Assembly: GCA_037693485.1 (NCBI GenBank)
Contig: CM075353.1
Coordinates: 4,660,001 to 4,724,000 of the forward strand
Source: Kitagawia praeruptora
Taxonomy: Eukaryota > Streptophyta > Magnoliopsida > Apiales > Apiaceae
DNA: 64,000 nt
Direction: 5' to 3'
Shown: piece after piece, positions 11,216-22,002 of the stretch
Position numbering within the stretch: position 1 is the first letter of the stretch
Layout: the number at the start of each line of letters is the position of its first letter
Program-made: the position numbers and the translations under genes
Notes under the pieces: generated by a model
Databases searched by the model: none
Told to the model about the DNA's origin: nothing
Seen by the model: the letters and a program-made list of their open reading frames with translations, nothing else

Positions 11216-11654
11216 ATTATAGGTGTGTGTCTAAACTATATCTGAAGTTCTCTCAACTCATCTATATGTGTTTATGCAGCTAATTCAAATGAATTGCTCT
11301 GCAGTTGAGTTGTGAGCTTCTTCGGCTCTTTGTCACAGGCTTAATTCTTTCCCTAGAGAAGTAATTCCTCTCATGCTGCACCTTCTACAGGTTCTTCACT
11401 ACTAGATTTTATAATATTTTTTATTTTGCCGAGTCTGTGTGTTGATGTTGATTACTAATTAATGTTTGTCGAATTATTATTTTGTCGAGTCTGATAGTTG
11501 TGTTTGTAGCTAAGTCGCTTCTGTTTTTGGCTGATTCAATTTGAAGAGTCTGTGCTGAGTTCTGAGTTTTGTACTGTTGAGTCTGTGTGCCTTGTATTTC
11601 GTTTTCGTTAGTTGTCTTATATGTCTGAAGATTGTTAGCTGTTTGATTTTAATC

Positions 11655-11840
11655 GAGTTCATTTGCTGATTTGATGGCTAACATTAGGTACTGAAGATTT
11701 TAATCGAGTTCATTTGCTGATTTTAATCGAGTTCATTTGCTGATTTGATGGCTAACATTTGATTTTAATCGAGTTCATTTGAAGATTTTAATCGAGTTCA
11801 TTTGCTGATTTGATGGCTAACATTTGATTTTAATCGAGTT
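11655..11840. repeat. Short tandem repeats TTTTAATCGAGTTCATTTG
   Basis: At least five copies of GATTTTAATCGAGTTCATTTG occur, alternating with CTGATTTGATGGCTAACATT. The array lies between the two kinesin-like blocks, probably in former intron sequence that expanded after capture. Confidence 0.7.
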
Positions 11841-11870
11841 TTGTTCTGAAGATTGTTAGCTGTCTGAAGA

Positions 11871-12028
11871 GAGCTTTAGCTACTGATCAGAGATCACTTA
11901 AGTCACTTGAGGGTGCCAACATTAATAGGTCCCTCCTTGCACTGACTAGCTGCATCAATGCACTTGTCGAGGGAAAGAAACACATCTCTAGCAATGAAGA
12001 TCAAATGTTGAACATCAAATACACCTAG
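11871..12028 (+). pseudogene. Captured kinesin motor-domain exon (kinesin-8-like)
   Basis: The frame reads RALATDQRSLKSLEGANINR then SLLALTSCINALVEGKKHI. This is the switch II-adjacent segment of the kinesin motor core; the GANINRSLLAL..CINAL run is diagnostic, and SLEGANINRS..VEGKKHI fits the kinesin-8 family. The frame ends after about ten more residues at a stop (TAG at 12026-12028), with no motor continuation such as YRNSKLT. ATP-binding P-loop sequence is absent. It is a gene fragment carried by the CACTA element. Confidence 0.82.
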
Positions 12029-12139
12029 GTAGCAATGAAGTAGTCTAGCACTTATATTGTAAAGGGGTATTTGTTGATTTGGTACATTATAACTTTACAA
12101 GTAATTATTGTTGTATTGATGAGATGTTTCCTTTTTGGA

Positions 12140-12600
12140 CAATTGCCGGCATATGATGCAAATGAGGACATAGTTCAAGTACCTGAATCTGAACCAGACC
12201 AGGCTAAGTTGTTACTTGAGTTGCAAAAAGAGAACCGGGAATTGAGGGTTCAATTGGCTAAGCAGCAGTAGAAGTTGTTAGCAGTGCAAGCACAATCCTT
12301 GGCAGCAAATTCCTCTCATGCTGGACCTTCTACAGGTTCTTCACTTCAAACCCCTCTGCGACCTTCTTGCAAAGCCAATGAGAAACAGAAAAACCGGCCA
12401 TCATTTTTGGCTGGGAATTGTTTTACACCCGAATCCAAGAGAAAGATAGGAGATGAGGAGACAGTGAAAGATCTTAAGCAGACTGTGAAGGTGTTAGAGG
12501 CAAAAATTGAGAGAATTAATAAGGATCATGCATGACAGATAAAGCAAAAAGAAGCTCTAGATCGTGGTTTGTCCGTTCATAGCCTTGGCAAGTATTGACA
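12140..12600 (+). pseudogene. Captured kinesin tail exon(s), coiled-coil
   Basis: The frame reads LLLELQKENRELRVQLAKQQ, an in-frame TAG at 12269, then LLAVQAQSLAANSSHAGPST and further on RPSFLAGNCFTPESKRKIG and ETVKDLKQTVKVLEAKIERI. The heptad spacing suggests coiled coil. It lies downstream of the motor fragment in the same direction, as expected for a kinesin-8-like tail. A second stop (TGA after NKDHA, 12533) ends the long frame. The intervening exons are missing. A 35-base segment around TGCTG.ACCTTCTACAGG also occurs at 11366-11400, so the fragment was partly duplicated. Confidence 0.65.
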
Positions 12601-13242
12601 GGCTTCCCCAAGGAAATGAGCAACAAGATGACTGTAAGAGAAGCTCACTACTACGTAAAGGATGCTATCTCAAGCTCACTAGATTTTTTTTTTGATTTTA
12701 CATTGTTTACTGGAATTTATATCTTATATTGTTCCTTGTTATTTTGAGATATTGATTTTATGAAACTTGTTGTTGATATTCGTGGTTTATTTCGGTTCTT
12801 CTTAGTACAACTTTTGTTGGGATGTTTGTGTGATTGGAGTTGGCATGTATATTTCCATTTGCATTTTGCATTTTTTTCTATATTTTTTGTTTAAAAAATT
12901 AGGATTATTACAGGGGAAGAAAATTTTTTAAAAAAATTGATATATGCTTGTATAGCATTTCTAGAAGTGCTATCTAAGTGTATGCGCTTAGGAAACACTT
13001 ATTAGATAGGGTTTCTGAAAATGCTATCTAAGAGCCTCACTTACAGAATGACAAAAAAACGCTATCTAAGTGATTCTCACTTCAATAGCGGCTCCTTAGA
13101 TAGCGTTTAAAAATGCTATGTAAGTGCTAAAAAAAACGCTATCTAAGTGCAAATCTGTAGTAGTGTATATAGAGAATCATAAATAAGATGTTATAACAAA
13201 TCTTAATACATGGCATTAAAATTATTAATAGTTTGAATGAGC

Positions 13243-13640
13243 TATATATATATATATATATAGGGTCTTATTCTAATAGAAACTAACTTAGAATAGAAAC
13301 TAGAGAAACTAAACCTAAATTAAATATTTCAAGCTAATCTAATGACCAATTAGGGGTACCCCAATACAAAAAACGTTTAAAATTATTGGCTCTATTCAAA
13401 AAAAATTTAAAGAAATTAAAAAAATTAAAAAAAAAAGTTACTGTTCACGTGATGACATGACACGTGAAAAGTAACTTTTTTTATATATATTTTTGTTGAA
13501 TAGAGCCAAGAATTTTATAAGTTTTTTGTGAAGGTGCTCCTAGCGGGGCCATTAAAATAAATGAAATATAATTTATTTAGTGTAGGTTTCTAGTTTCTAT
13601 TCTAAGGTTGGTTTCTATTTGAACGCTAGCCTATATATAT
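13243..13640. mobile_element. TA-flanked inverted-repeat element, copy 1
   Basis: A (TA)n tract precedes TAGGGTCTTATTCTAATAG and another follows CTAGCCTATATA. The arms are inverted: AACTTAGAATAGAAACTAG on the left, CTAGTTTCTATTCTAAGG on the right. The right arm carries GTGCTCCTAGCGGGGCCATT (13533-13552) and the left a shorter GGGGTACCCC. The centre is a hairpin with ACTGTTCACGTG and CACGTGAAAAGT. There is no coding sequence. It is about 68 percent AT or more and resembles microsatellite-flanked MITEs such as rice Micron in its TA flanks only. Confidence 0.7.
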
Positions 13641-13998
13641 ATAGGGTCTTACTCAAACAGAAACCAAATTAAAATAGAAACTAGAAACTAAACCCTAATC
13701 TAATATTTAAAGCTAATCTAATGACCAAACTAGGGGGACCCCAATACAAAAAGTTTATAATATTCTAGGTTCCATTCAGTAAAAAAAAAAAATTACCGTT
13801 CACTGCTGACGTGGCAGTGACGTCAGCGTGAACAATATTTTATTTTTATTTTTTGCTGGATGGAGCCAATAATTTTAAATACTTTTTGTGAAGGTGCCCC
13901 TGACGGGGCCATTAGAATAAATGAAATATAATTTATTTAGTGTTGGTTTCTAGTTTTTATTTTAAGGGAGGTTTCTATTTGATCACTAGCCTATATAT
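13640..13998. mobile_element. TA-flanked inverted-repeat element, copy 2 (same family as copy 1)
   Basis: It starts TAGGGTCTTACTCAAACAG and ends ATTTGATCACTAGCCTATA, sharing a TA tract with copy 1. The right arm holds GGTGCCCCTGACGGGGCCAT (13893-13912). The central hairpin is ACCGTTCACTGCTGACGTGG paired with GTCAGCGTGAAC. The two copies stand in direct orientation and are recognisably one family but clearly diverged. Confidence 0.7.
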
Positions 13999-14014
13999 AT
14001 ATGTATATATATGC

Positions 14015-15068
14015 TGTTGTGACCAAAATCTTGCATGGATAAGATTTAGGCCCATGATGAGTTTTGGGTCCAATCCACAAGGAAAGAGGATGTTTCAGAG
14101 GGCTTCCAGGGTACCCGTGGTAACCCATGAAAACTGGTGAGAGGGCTCCCGGATAATAGGGCTCCCAGATGACAAGGCTCCTGGAAAGCAGGCTTCCCAA
14201 AATAGCCTACCAGAGGGGCTACCGGAGGGGTTACCGGAGGGGCTACCGCCGGAACCCCCAGCTTCCCCGGAAGCCTGGCAGAAACACATATTCAGACTAG
14301 GACAGCCATCAGATAAGGCTTCCAGTATGGCTTTCATACTTGGGCTATCGGATTCAGGTTACCGGGGGGTACCGGAGCCAGGCTACCGGGCGGTACCCCC
14401 AGCTTCCGCCGGAAGCCTGATTAGGCTGCCAATTCAGATAAGGCACACTTCCTACTTTTTAGGAGCACGTCTCTACAGCTGAAATACACCTCTAAACGGA
14501 TAATTATTCAGTTATTCGAGGATATACATCATATATACATGATAAATCCTTCATTCTTCAGATAAACATCATGAGATTGGCTTCCAACAGTCTTAGTACG
14601 GCTTGGAAACCTCATAAATACATCACAATCAGTTGATACACGTCAATATCAATCATTATCTCATCAAATACGAGATAACTCATCACAAACAACCGAACTT
14701 ATCAATCAAGAACTACATACGGGCTTGATCCACTATAAATAGTGGTATGTAGGCAGTTTACGGGGTCTCTTCTCGAAACGCACGTTGATACTAAGAGCAT
14801 GTATACTCCGGTGCACGTTCACTCTCATAATTAGGGTTCTTGGCAGGCCAACATTCGGTTCTTGAGCTCTAATTCCCGTAGATTCAGCCCCAATCATCAC
14901 CAAAACACCTTCCCGTGTTCTTCGGAAACCCCTAGGCGTGAGCCTTCCCGGGCGGCTAGCCATAAATCTCTGACTGCGAGCCTTTCTGGGCAGTTGGACG
15001 ATTCCATATTTAACGGCGCTATTCCAGCAACGGCCTCCACGTAGTTGTGTAAAAATCCTCCCACAACA
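14015..15068 (+). repeat. Left (5') LTR of element B
   Basis: It is TG..CA bounded and nearly identical to 40125-41178. GC-rich words GGCTTCC, GGCTACCGG and GGCTCCC fill the first 450 bases. A TATA box lies at 14734. Confidence 0.92.
14734..14741 (+). promoter_or_regulatory. TATA box in left LTR of element B
   Basis: TATAAATA in the context CACTATAAATAGTGG is a strong core promoter match at about two thirds of the LTR; transcription should start roughly 30 bases further on. The same site is at 40844-40851 in the right LTR. Confidence 0.65.
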
Positions 15069-15087
15069 ATTGGCGCTAGAAGGAGGG
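15069..15087 (+). other. Primer binding site region of element B
   Basis: ATTGGCGCTAGAAGGAGGG directly follows the LTR end CACAACA. TTGGCGC starts are used for tRNA priming by Tat/Athila-type Ty3 elements. I cannot name the tRNA with certainty. Confidence 0.6.
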
Positions 15088-15118
15088 GCCCTTTTATTAT
15101 CATCTTTTGGAGGAAAAG

Positions 15119-15340
15119 ATGTTTGACCGCTCCGGCAATGATGAAACGCCGTCTAACGGTATTGACAAAGAAAATAGTGATAAAAAGCATATTGCTACCA
15201 TCCATGACATGTATCAGTACATCAAACGAATGGGAGAAAAATTGGACTCCCTTGAAAGAGCTTCTGAATTGAAGAAGGAGTGTGAAATGGAGCTTAATCC
15301 ATTGCCAAAACGAGATGAACAAGAAACGATTCCAGGATGA
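15119..15340 (+). pseudogene. Short gag-like leader ORF of element B
   Basis: Starting at the ATG at 15119, the frame reads MFDRSGNDETPSNGIDKENS, then HIATIHDMYQYIKRMGEKLD and a Lys/Glu-rich end, stopping at 15338. It is hydrophilic and probably helical. Its place just after the PBS is where gag starts, but no gag core, zinc knuckle or pol follows. It may be the stub of a lost gag. A wholly non-coding leader is also possible. Confidence 0.35.
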
Positions 15341-15500
15341 AACTCGCATGAAGAAGGGCCTGGAGATATTTTTTGAGATGATATGCAGGGGTATGAAATT
15401 CCGTTAAAATATGAGATGATCAATAGTGGCATCATTGGTGCACAAAATGAGCCAAATACGGGATTGGATGGCCTAATTGTTGGCCGGAAACCGCAAAGAA

Positions 15501-16084
15501 TGGACGAAATTTCCCCTAAAAGAAGTGATCTGAAGAGATCTCAGATGGGGGCTCAAAAGGACCTTCGAGGACCAGTGCAATCAGGGTGCCAAGGGGGCTT
15601 CCACCTGGGATCCCGCCTAGGGGTACCATAGCATCATCATGAAAGGTGGACGAGATTTCCCCTGAAAGAAGTAATCTGAAGAGATCTCAGATGGGGGCTC
15701 AAAAGGACCTTTGAGGACCAGTGCAATCAGGGTGCCAAGGGGGCTTCCACCTGGGATCCCGCCTAGGGGTACCATGGCATCATCATGAAAGGTGGACGAA
15801 ATTTCCCCTGAAAGAAGTAATCTGAAGAGATCTCAGTTAGGGGCTCAAAAAGGCTTTCGAGGATGAAGGCAATCAGGGTGCCAATGGGGCTTCCACCTAG
15901 GATCCCGCCTAGGGGTACCATGGCATCATCATGAAAGGTGGGCAAAATTTCCCCTAAAAGAAGTAATCTGAAGAGATCTCATATGGGGGATCAAAAGGGC
16001 CTTCGAGGACGAATGCAATCAGGGTGCCAAGGGGGCTTCCACCTGGGATCCCGCCTAGGGGTACCAAGGCATCAGCATGAAGGA
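15501..16084 (+). repeat. Tandem array, 146-bp unit, four copies
   Basis: Unit starts at 15501, 15647, 15793 and 15939, giving a constant 146-base step. Each has GAAATTTCCCCTGAAAGAAG, GGGGGCTTCCACCTGGGATC and CCGCCTAGGGGTACCATGGC. The period is not a multiple of three, so the array does not encode a repeated protein. Confidence 0.9.
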
Positions 16085-16347
16085 CTCCCGTTGGAAACCC
16101 ATCAATACTAAGGCCGGAACGAATCTCAAGCATATAGCCATGTCAGTGAAGGAAAGTTCTTATCTTTTGGAAGCCCAGTAGCTGGATGGATAAAGCATAA
16201 GTCAGGCTTCCGGCATACTTGCGGCCTTGGAGGCAACCGTGAAATGAATCCAGACAATATGGATGAAGAATATATACCCTCCAACGGGCAACCGGACCCA
16301 TTTATTGTTGAAAGGCTGAGCAAAGCCTGGGAGGCATGAAAGGCAGA

Positions 16348-17379
16348 GTGTATAAACTTGTAACACTATAACTAATGTAACTCAATTAAAGGAAAAGATA
16401 CTTAACCAGAAGACAATCAAGAACAAGAAGTCACAAGAAATCAACACTATATGAAGACAAGGTAATTGATACAATTGAACATGTTAACTATGATCGAGCC
16501 AAGAAGAAATCGTTGAGAGAAGTTCAAGTCAAAGTTGTTCATGCCTCAGTGATTTGAGAAATCGAGAATCAAGATCATAACTATCAGTATCAACAAGACA
16601 AATTGATTTCAAGTGAACAAGAAGGAAAGCGAACATTGGAAAGCCAAGTTACTAAGTGAATATGGTAATTTATTCGAGAAGCAGAAACACTATCAAGACT
16701 AGTCACTTATGAACCAGACCAGTGCATCAAGTGTCAGGACATTGATAGCAAGTTTATGTCAGTAATAAAGATCCATGTTCAAGAGCTTGCTGAAGAATAA
16801 AGAAGACATGAAGATATCACAAGTTCAAGATGTGCATTGAAGTTTCAAGTTGAAGACCAGAATATTTTCTAAGTACTAAATATTCTAGATGACCAAGTAG
16901 AATATTTCTAAGTAGAAGTTCTACTTAGAAATTCGAGATGGCTAAGTAGAAATTCTCAAGTAGAAGTTCTACTTAGAGTGCAGCTTCAACATGACACATG
17001 GCATCTTCTGATTGGTAGATTTCCAAGCTTTCAAGATAAGGCAAGATTTATGTGGACATCATTGGGCCACGTATATCTTAGTCTTTGAAGACTACAGGAC
17101 ATAGATTACATGTAGTATAAATAGAAGTACTTGTGTGATGTTTATTTTTAGAGAGCTATAATTGAGAAAACACAAGAAAAAAGAGAGAGAGTACATTCAC
17201 AGAGCTTAGAATCATTCACTTCTCTCTGAACTTCTGTTATACTTTGTAATGAATGTTGTAGCAACCATTTCAAGTTATATATATAAGAAATATATTCCTT
17301 GAATCTGCGTGTTCATTTATTGCTTCTCATATTCGAAAAGTTGTATTCACCCCCCTCTACAACACATTTGGACCTAACA
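16348..17379 (+). mobile_element. Copia-like solo LTR inserted in element B
   Basis: The stretch lacks the GGCTTCC style of its surroundings. It ends TTCACCCCCCTCTACAACAC then ATTTGGACCTAACA, typical of a Ty1/copia LTR end, and has a TATAAATA box (17116) followed by a CT/GA-rich leader. It begins (G)TGTATAAACTTG. AGGCAGA is found on both sides (16341-16347 and 17380-17386), which fits a target duplication, though its exact length is unclear. No internal retrotransposon sequence is present, so it is a solo LTR. Confidence 0.65.
17116..17123 (+). promoter_or_regulatory. TATA box in the copia-like solo LTR
   Basis: TATAAATA in GTAGTATAAATAGAAG, followed about 30-50 bases later by a GAGAGAG-rich stretch, looks like a retrotransposon core promoter and leader. 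Confidence 0.5.
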
Positions 17380-17436
17380 AGGCAGATGGGCCACCACTCC
17401 CCAGGTTCTGTGCAATGAGTGGCAGCCTCGAATATG

Positions 17437-17640
17437 ATGGTAGCCCTGGATTCGGTAACCCTGAAATTCGGTAGCCCTAGATCCGGAAGCCCTGAATCCG
17501 GTAACCCTGGATTCGGTAGCCCTGGATTCGGTAGCCCTGGATCCGGTAACCCTGAAATCTTGTAGCCCTAGATCCGGAAGCCCTAGATCCGGAAACCCTA
17601 AAATTCGGAAGCCCTGGATCCGGTAGCCCCGAAGGCAGAA
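17437..17640 (+). repeat. Tandem array of about 20-bp GGTAGCCCTGGATTCGG units
   Basis: About ten variants of GGTAGCCCTGGATTCGG / GGAAGCCCTAGATCCGG occur in a row. On the minus strand this gives a long open frame of repeated Gly/Arg/Ser-rich residues, which I take as a by-product of the repeat. Confidence 0.85.
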
Positions 17641-19513
17641 CACCAAGGAGCCAAACTGACTAGCAACATGATTGGATTGGGGTCCCAAGGAAGGCACCCT
17701 GAATTGCCACCCATCAGGAAACCCCAGTGGAAGGTCTCTTTTGGGCATAGGCTCAATGATATACAACTTATTAGTTGTAGCTGTGTAACTTTGAACTCAG
17801 TTATCATGAATTTTGTCATTCGTAGACACTCGAGGGGTAGCGCATATGCACCACCCGTGGTAATATCAAAATGCTCTACCAATTGAATATCTATAAAGCT
17901 GGAAGCAGATTCCTATTCGCTGTCTTCATAAGCAAAATGCCTAATACAATTGACAAATGAGATCAGTAGTCAAAAAAAGAGAAATGATGACGATGTTATA
18001 AACATGTGGGCAAAAAAGCCAGTAAAAAGAAGATGTGCACTTATAGTGTGGGGCTTCCACCATGGAAACCTTGTGTCAAGGTTCCCAATTCATTCGGGGG
18101 GTAGCACCACCAATAATATTGATGTTGGAAGCTGGTAAAGGAAACCATGGAATTAAAAAATTCTTCCTCATGAGCAATTTGATAGTGCGGAAGCAAATAC
18201 AGGGCTTCCGGTGCAACTGATTAGCATCCCGGAACATAAATGCCATGTAGAAAATGAGTGACCTACCAGCCACGTTGCTAAACGGGAACAACTCAGACGA
18301 TGAGAAGGTCCTCAAATATGATTTTAGGAAAGCTGAACTAAGGCATATCCTATAATTCTGTAAAAAGGTTACCGGCTTTAGAAGACAAGTGAGTGATAGC
18401 CTCAATTGCCATTTGACCATGAGGCTTCCCATCCAAAATAAGAAGGGTTGCCTAGAAGGGCCACTAACACAATCTCGAAGAGCACTACCAAGTCTCTCAC
18501 CCTAGAAGAAAAGGCATGAAAGCCCTTAAGATGAACTAATGGAGGTGCCAATACCAAGAAAACAAAGGAAGCTCTTGGAAAAGGGGCAACCAAGTTCCCA
18601 ACAGCTCCAGGCAGCACAGTCATGATGGCAGCCTGACGAGAAGCCTCATGAGAACGACGAGGATGGCGAAGGGCTAGAGGCTACCAAATAAAGAAGGCCT
18701 ATATATCATGGTCACCTCAAGCTCCTAAAAGATTTACGAACCAGAAGTTTCCCTCATAAGATGCTCCTATGGGAAGCCTCTCCAACAGTTGAAGCTCAAA
18801 TCATGAGATATCGTTGGGAAAGAATTATGAAAGCAAACAAAATTCTGGAAAGCTACCACAAAAATATTAAAGGGATACCGATGATCTCACTACCAAAAAA
18901 GAAGCGATATGAGGCCCACATATGGCATGCCACTTGGGTTGCCCCATATTAGGGCTACCAACTATTTGGCAAATGTACAATGGAAGGTTATCCTGAAAGT
19001 ATGCAAGGAAACCAGAGGCAACTGAAAAGCCCTCATAATCAAAGAAAAACCTCTCAAAGAGGTTGTTGTGGGAAAGAGATGGCTTCCCCCTGAAAAATAT
19101 GGATGGCAGCCTCCCGCACAAGAAATGGAGAAAATCTAAAATGCCCACGGAGGGTCTACATGAAGATGCTCACGAGAACAACCAATCAAAATAATGAAAG
19201 GAGGCTTCCTATCAAGAAGAAAATGGGTATAGGCCTTCCAATGATGAAGAGAGATGTGGCTTCCCAATTAAGGTTCGTGGACCTAACGGAGCTACAGCAA
19301 GTTATGATACAATACCCAGCTTCCCGGGTACAGATTCAAGCCTTCCTTATACATTTGTTGACTTATGATTAATTGGAAAAGAAGGGCATGGAAGCCCCAC
19401 AAACATAGTTCCACATGGCAGCCAGGCTACCATCCAGAACTAGGAGGGTAGTGGATGTACATCCCTCTGTAGCATGCTAAAATTATCAGAATTTTAAACT
19501 TTTCATGATTGTT

Positions 19514-20607
19514 ACCAGACATGTATGGAACCTTGACTGGTTCACATGGCATACTTGGTTATTTGGGCATGTATGGAACCCTGATCGGCATACATGGATC
19601 CCCTCATTATTTGGGCTTGTGTGGAACCCTGATTGGCACACATGGATCCCTTCATTACCAGACATGTATGGAACCTTGAGTGGTTCACATGGCTTACTTG
19701 GTCACTAGGGCATGTATGGAACCCTGATCGGCATACATGACTTCCTTCATTTTTTGGGCTTGTGTGGAACCCTGATTGGCACACATGGATCCCTCCATTA
19801 CCAGACATGTACGGAACCTTGAATGGTTTACATGGCTTACTTGGTCACTAGGGCATGTATGGAACCCTGATCGGCATACATGACTCCCTTCATTACTTGG
19901 GCTTGTGTGGAACCCTGATCGGCACACATGGATCCCTCCATTACCAGACATGTACGGAACCTTGAATGGTTCACATGGCTTACTTGGTCACTAGGGCATG
20001 TATGGAACCCTGATCGACATACATGACTCCCTTCATTACTTGAGCTTGTGTGGAACCCTGATCGGCACACATGGATCCCTTTATTACCAGACATGTATGG
20101 AACCTTGAATGGTTCACATGGCTTACTTGGTCACTAGAGCATGTATGGAACCCTGATCGGCATACATGACTCCCTGCATTTTTTGGGCTTGTGTGGAACC
20201 CTGATTGGCACACATGGATCCCTCAACTACCAGACATGTGCATAGCCTTGACTGGCTCACATGGCTTACTTGGTCACTAGGGCATGTATGGAACCCTGAT
20301 TGGCATACATGACTCCCTGCATTTCTTGGGCTTGTGTGGAACCCTGATTGGCACTCATGGATCCCTCAACTAACAGACATGTGCATAGCCTTGACTGGCT
20401 CACATGGCTTACTTGGTCATTAGGGCATGTATGGAACCCTGATCGGCATACATGGATCCCTTCATTTTTTGGGCTTGTGTGGTACCCTGATCGGCACACC
20501 TGGATCCCTTCCTTTTTAGTCATGTATGGAACCCTGATTGGCATATATACATGGCTTCCTTTGTTTTTAATCATGTATGGAACCGTGATTGGCATACATC
20601 GATCTTT
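19514..20607 (+). repeat. Higher-order tandem array, 143-bp unit made of three ~48-bp subunits
   Basis: Unit starts (ACCAGACATGT) fall at 19514, 19657, 19800, 19943, 20086, 20229 and 20372: a constant 143-base step. Each unit has three related parts, with TGTATGGAACCTTGACTGG, TGTATGGAACCCTGATCGGC and TGTGTGGAACCCTGATTGGC. The last copy decays after 20500. 143 is not a multiple of three, so the apparent Cys/His-rich peptides in the frames rotate between frames and are not a protein. Confidence 0.93.
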
Positions 20608-20639
20608 CAATCACTAACCTACGTGGTTACAAGAGTTAA

Positions 20640-22002
20640 CTCGTGTGGATTATCAAAGATTATACTAATGTAGCCTTGCAGGAATGGCTTACATGGCATT
20701 ATCACACTCGATTCATAAAATAATTGGGGCTCCCAGAATGAAGGCTCCCGGGCCGAGCTTCCGGCACCCAGGCTACCAGTAATGGGTAATTGCCAGTAAG
20801 GCTCCCAAAGCCAGGTTCCATACTGCGGGCTTCCAGGAACTATAGGGTTACCGGACGGTACCCCCACACCCAGGGTGGCAACCACGCGGACTAAGGATAA
20901 GGCTCCCCGGAACAGACGCTTCCAGGATGAGCTACCGGTGTAAGGCTTCCACAAACAAGGCTCCCAGGATGGGGCTCCCAGAATCAGGCTTCCGGGTGAC
21001 CAGCTCCCACAACGAAAGCCCCTAAGGTGGAAGTTGTAACCTCAAGGGATAAGGTACATGCAACCCCATATGCTTTTGAGCAACCTACACGGGTATGTGA
21101 AGACTAAACTCACCCCCTTTGAATTATGGAAATGCTCATACACTCTATTACTCTTACAAGCTTGCTATTAAAAGAGTTAGCTTGTCCATTGATGTTTAGT
21201 TAAAGAACACATATGCGTACCTTATGACTATAAAAGAAAAATGATTAAGCATTTAGGAGTAGATCTATGATCCCCTTTAATGACTTGCAAAGGTTACCTC
21301 CTATATGGAAGCTTAATTTGATTATCATTTTTACTTGTAGAGTAGTATTCTCTTCATAGTACACAATCCTATCAAACTTCGAACACCTCGCTTACTTAGG
21401 AAAGCATTCACTACGATGCTAAGTAAATGGTTAGCCCCTAATAATCAGATTTAGGCTTAGCTAGAATGCCTTAGACTAAATATAACTGCTTAAACGTACT
21501 AGAATTTGAATGGTAGGCCTAATGCCTAAACAGATTTTACTAAGTTGCTTATGCGCTAGATAGTAACCCATGCACTTTAAACGTTAAGTGATAGAAAGAG
21601 GTTACCTAGTGATGGATATAGATTCTATTAACATACGTCTAAGGCGAATAATCGGATAACCCTACTAAAGACAGGCCTAAAGCATGATCAAGGTATACAT
21701 TCATAAAACTAGATAACGATTAGTTTACAAACCAACCAACCTAATGATTATATTTTAAGGTTCCTGTTGGTAGAGTTTTTAAGGCTTTGCAGGATCGGCT
21801 TTCGAAGCTAAGCAGATTTTAGAAGATGAGCAGATTCCTACTCCAAAAATGGTTCATAAATATTGAGGTTCCAAGACGGAAGCTCTAATACTTTCTACAC
21901 CAGACAAAGTTCTAGAACCAAAAGAGCTTGGAGGATGAAGGTTTCATTGAACCTAGGGCATCCACGATGGAGCTTCAAGGATGAAACATCCAAGATGGGG
22001 AT
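20640..22002 (+). other. Non-coding interior of element B, left of nested element A
   Basis: GGCTCCC, GGCTTCC and GGCTACCGG words dominate 20720-21000, then AT-richer sequence runs to the insertion of A at 22003. No reading frame resembles gag or pol. The stretch 17641-19500 is of the same kind and likewise holds no recognisable gene. The last five bases (GGGAT) are the target duplicated by A. Confidence 0.7.

Larger units (their letters stand above)
10514..13165. mobile_element. Complete non-autonomous CACTA transposon with kinesin fragments (element D)
   Basis: It begins CACTACTACAAAACTGAA and ends ..CTGTAGTAGTG, giving inverted CACTACTACA termini. A three-base target duplication TAT flanks it (10511-10513 and 13166-13168). 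Subterminal words TAGATAGCG and AACGCTATC recur at both ends (10535-10710 and 12955-13150), as in En/Spm elements. There is no transposase gene. The interior holds CT-rich tracts, short tandem repeats and captured coding pieces of a kinesin-8-like gene on the plus strand. Confidence 0.88.

Noticed and set aside
17374..17766. 130-codon minus frame of Gly/Arg/Ser repeats
   Set aside because: It is a by-product of the short GGTAGCCCTGGATTCGG tandem array, with no start context or family likeness.
19542..20610. Overlapping minus-strand frames rich in HVCRSGFHT-type repeats, resembling a Cys/His-repeat protein
   Set aside because: They lie on an exact 143-base tandem array. 143 is not a multiple of three, so the same peptide appears in rotating frames and no single frame carries it throughout.
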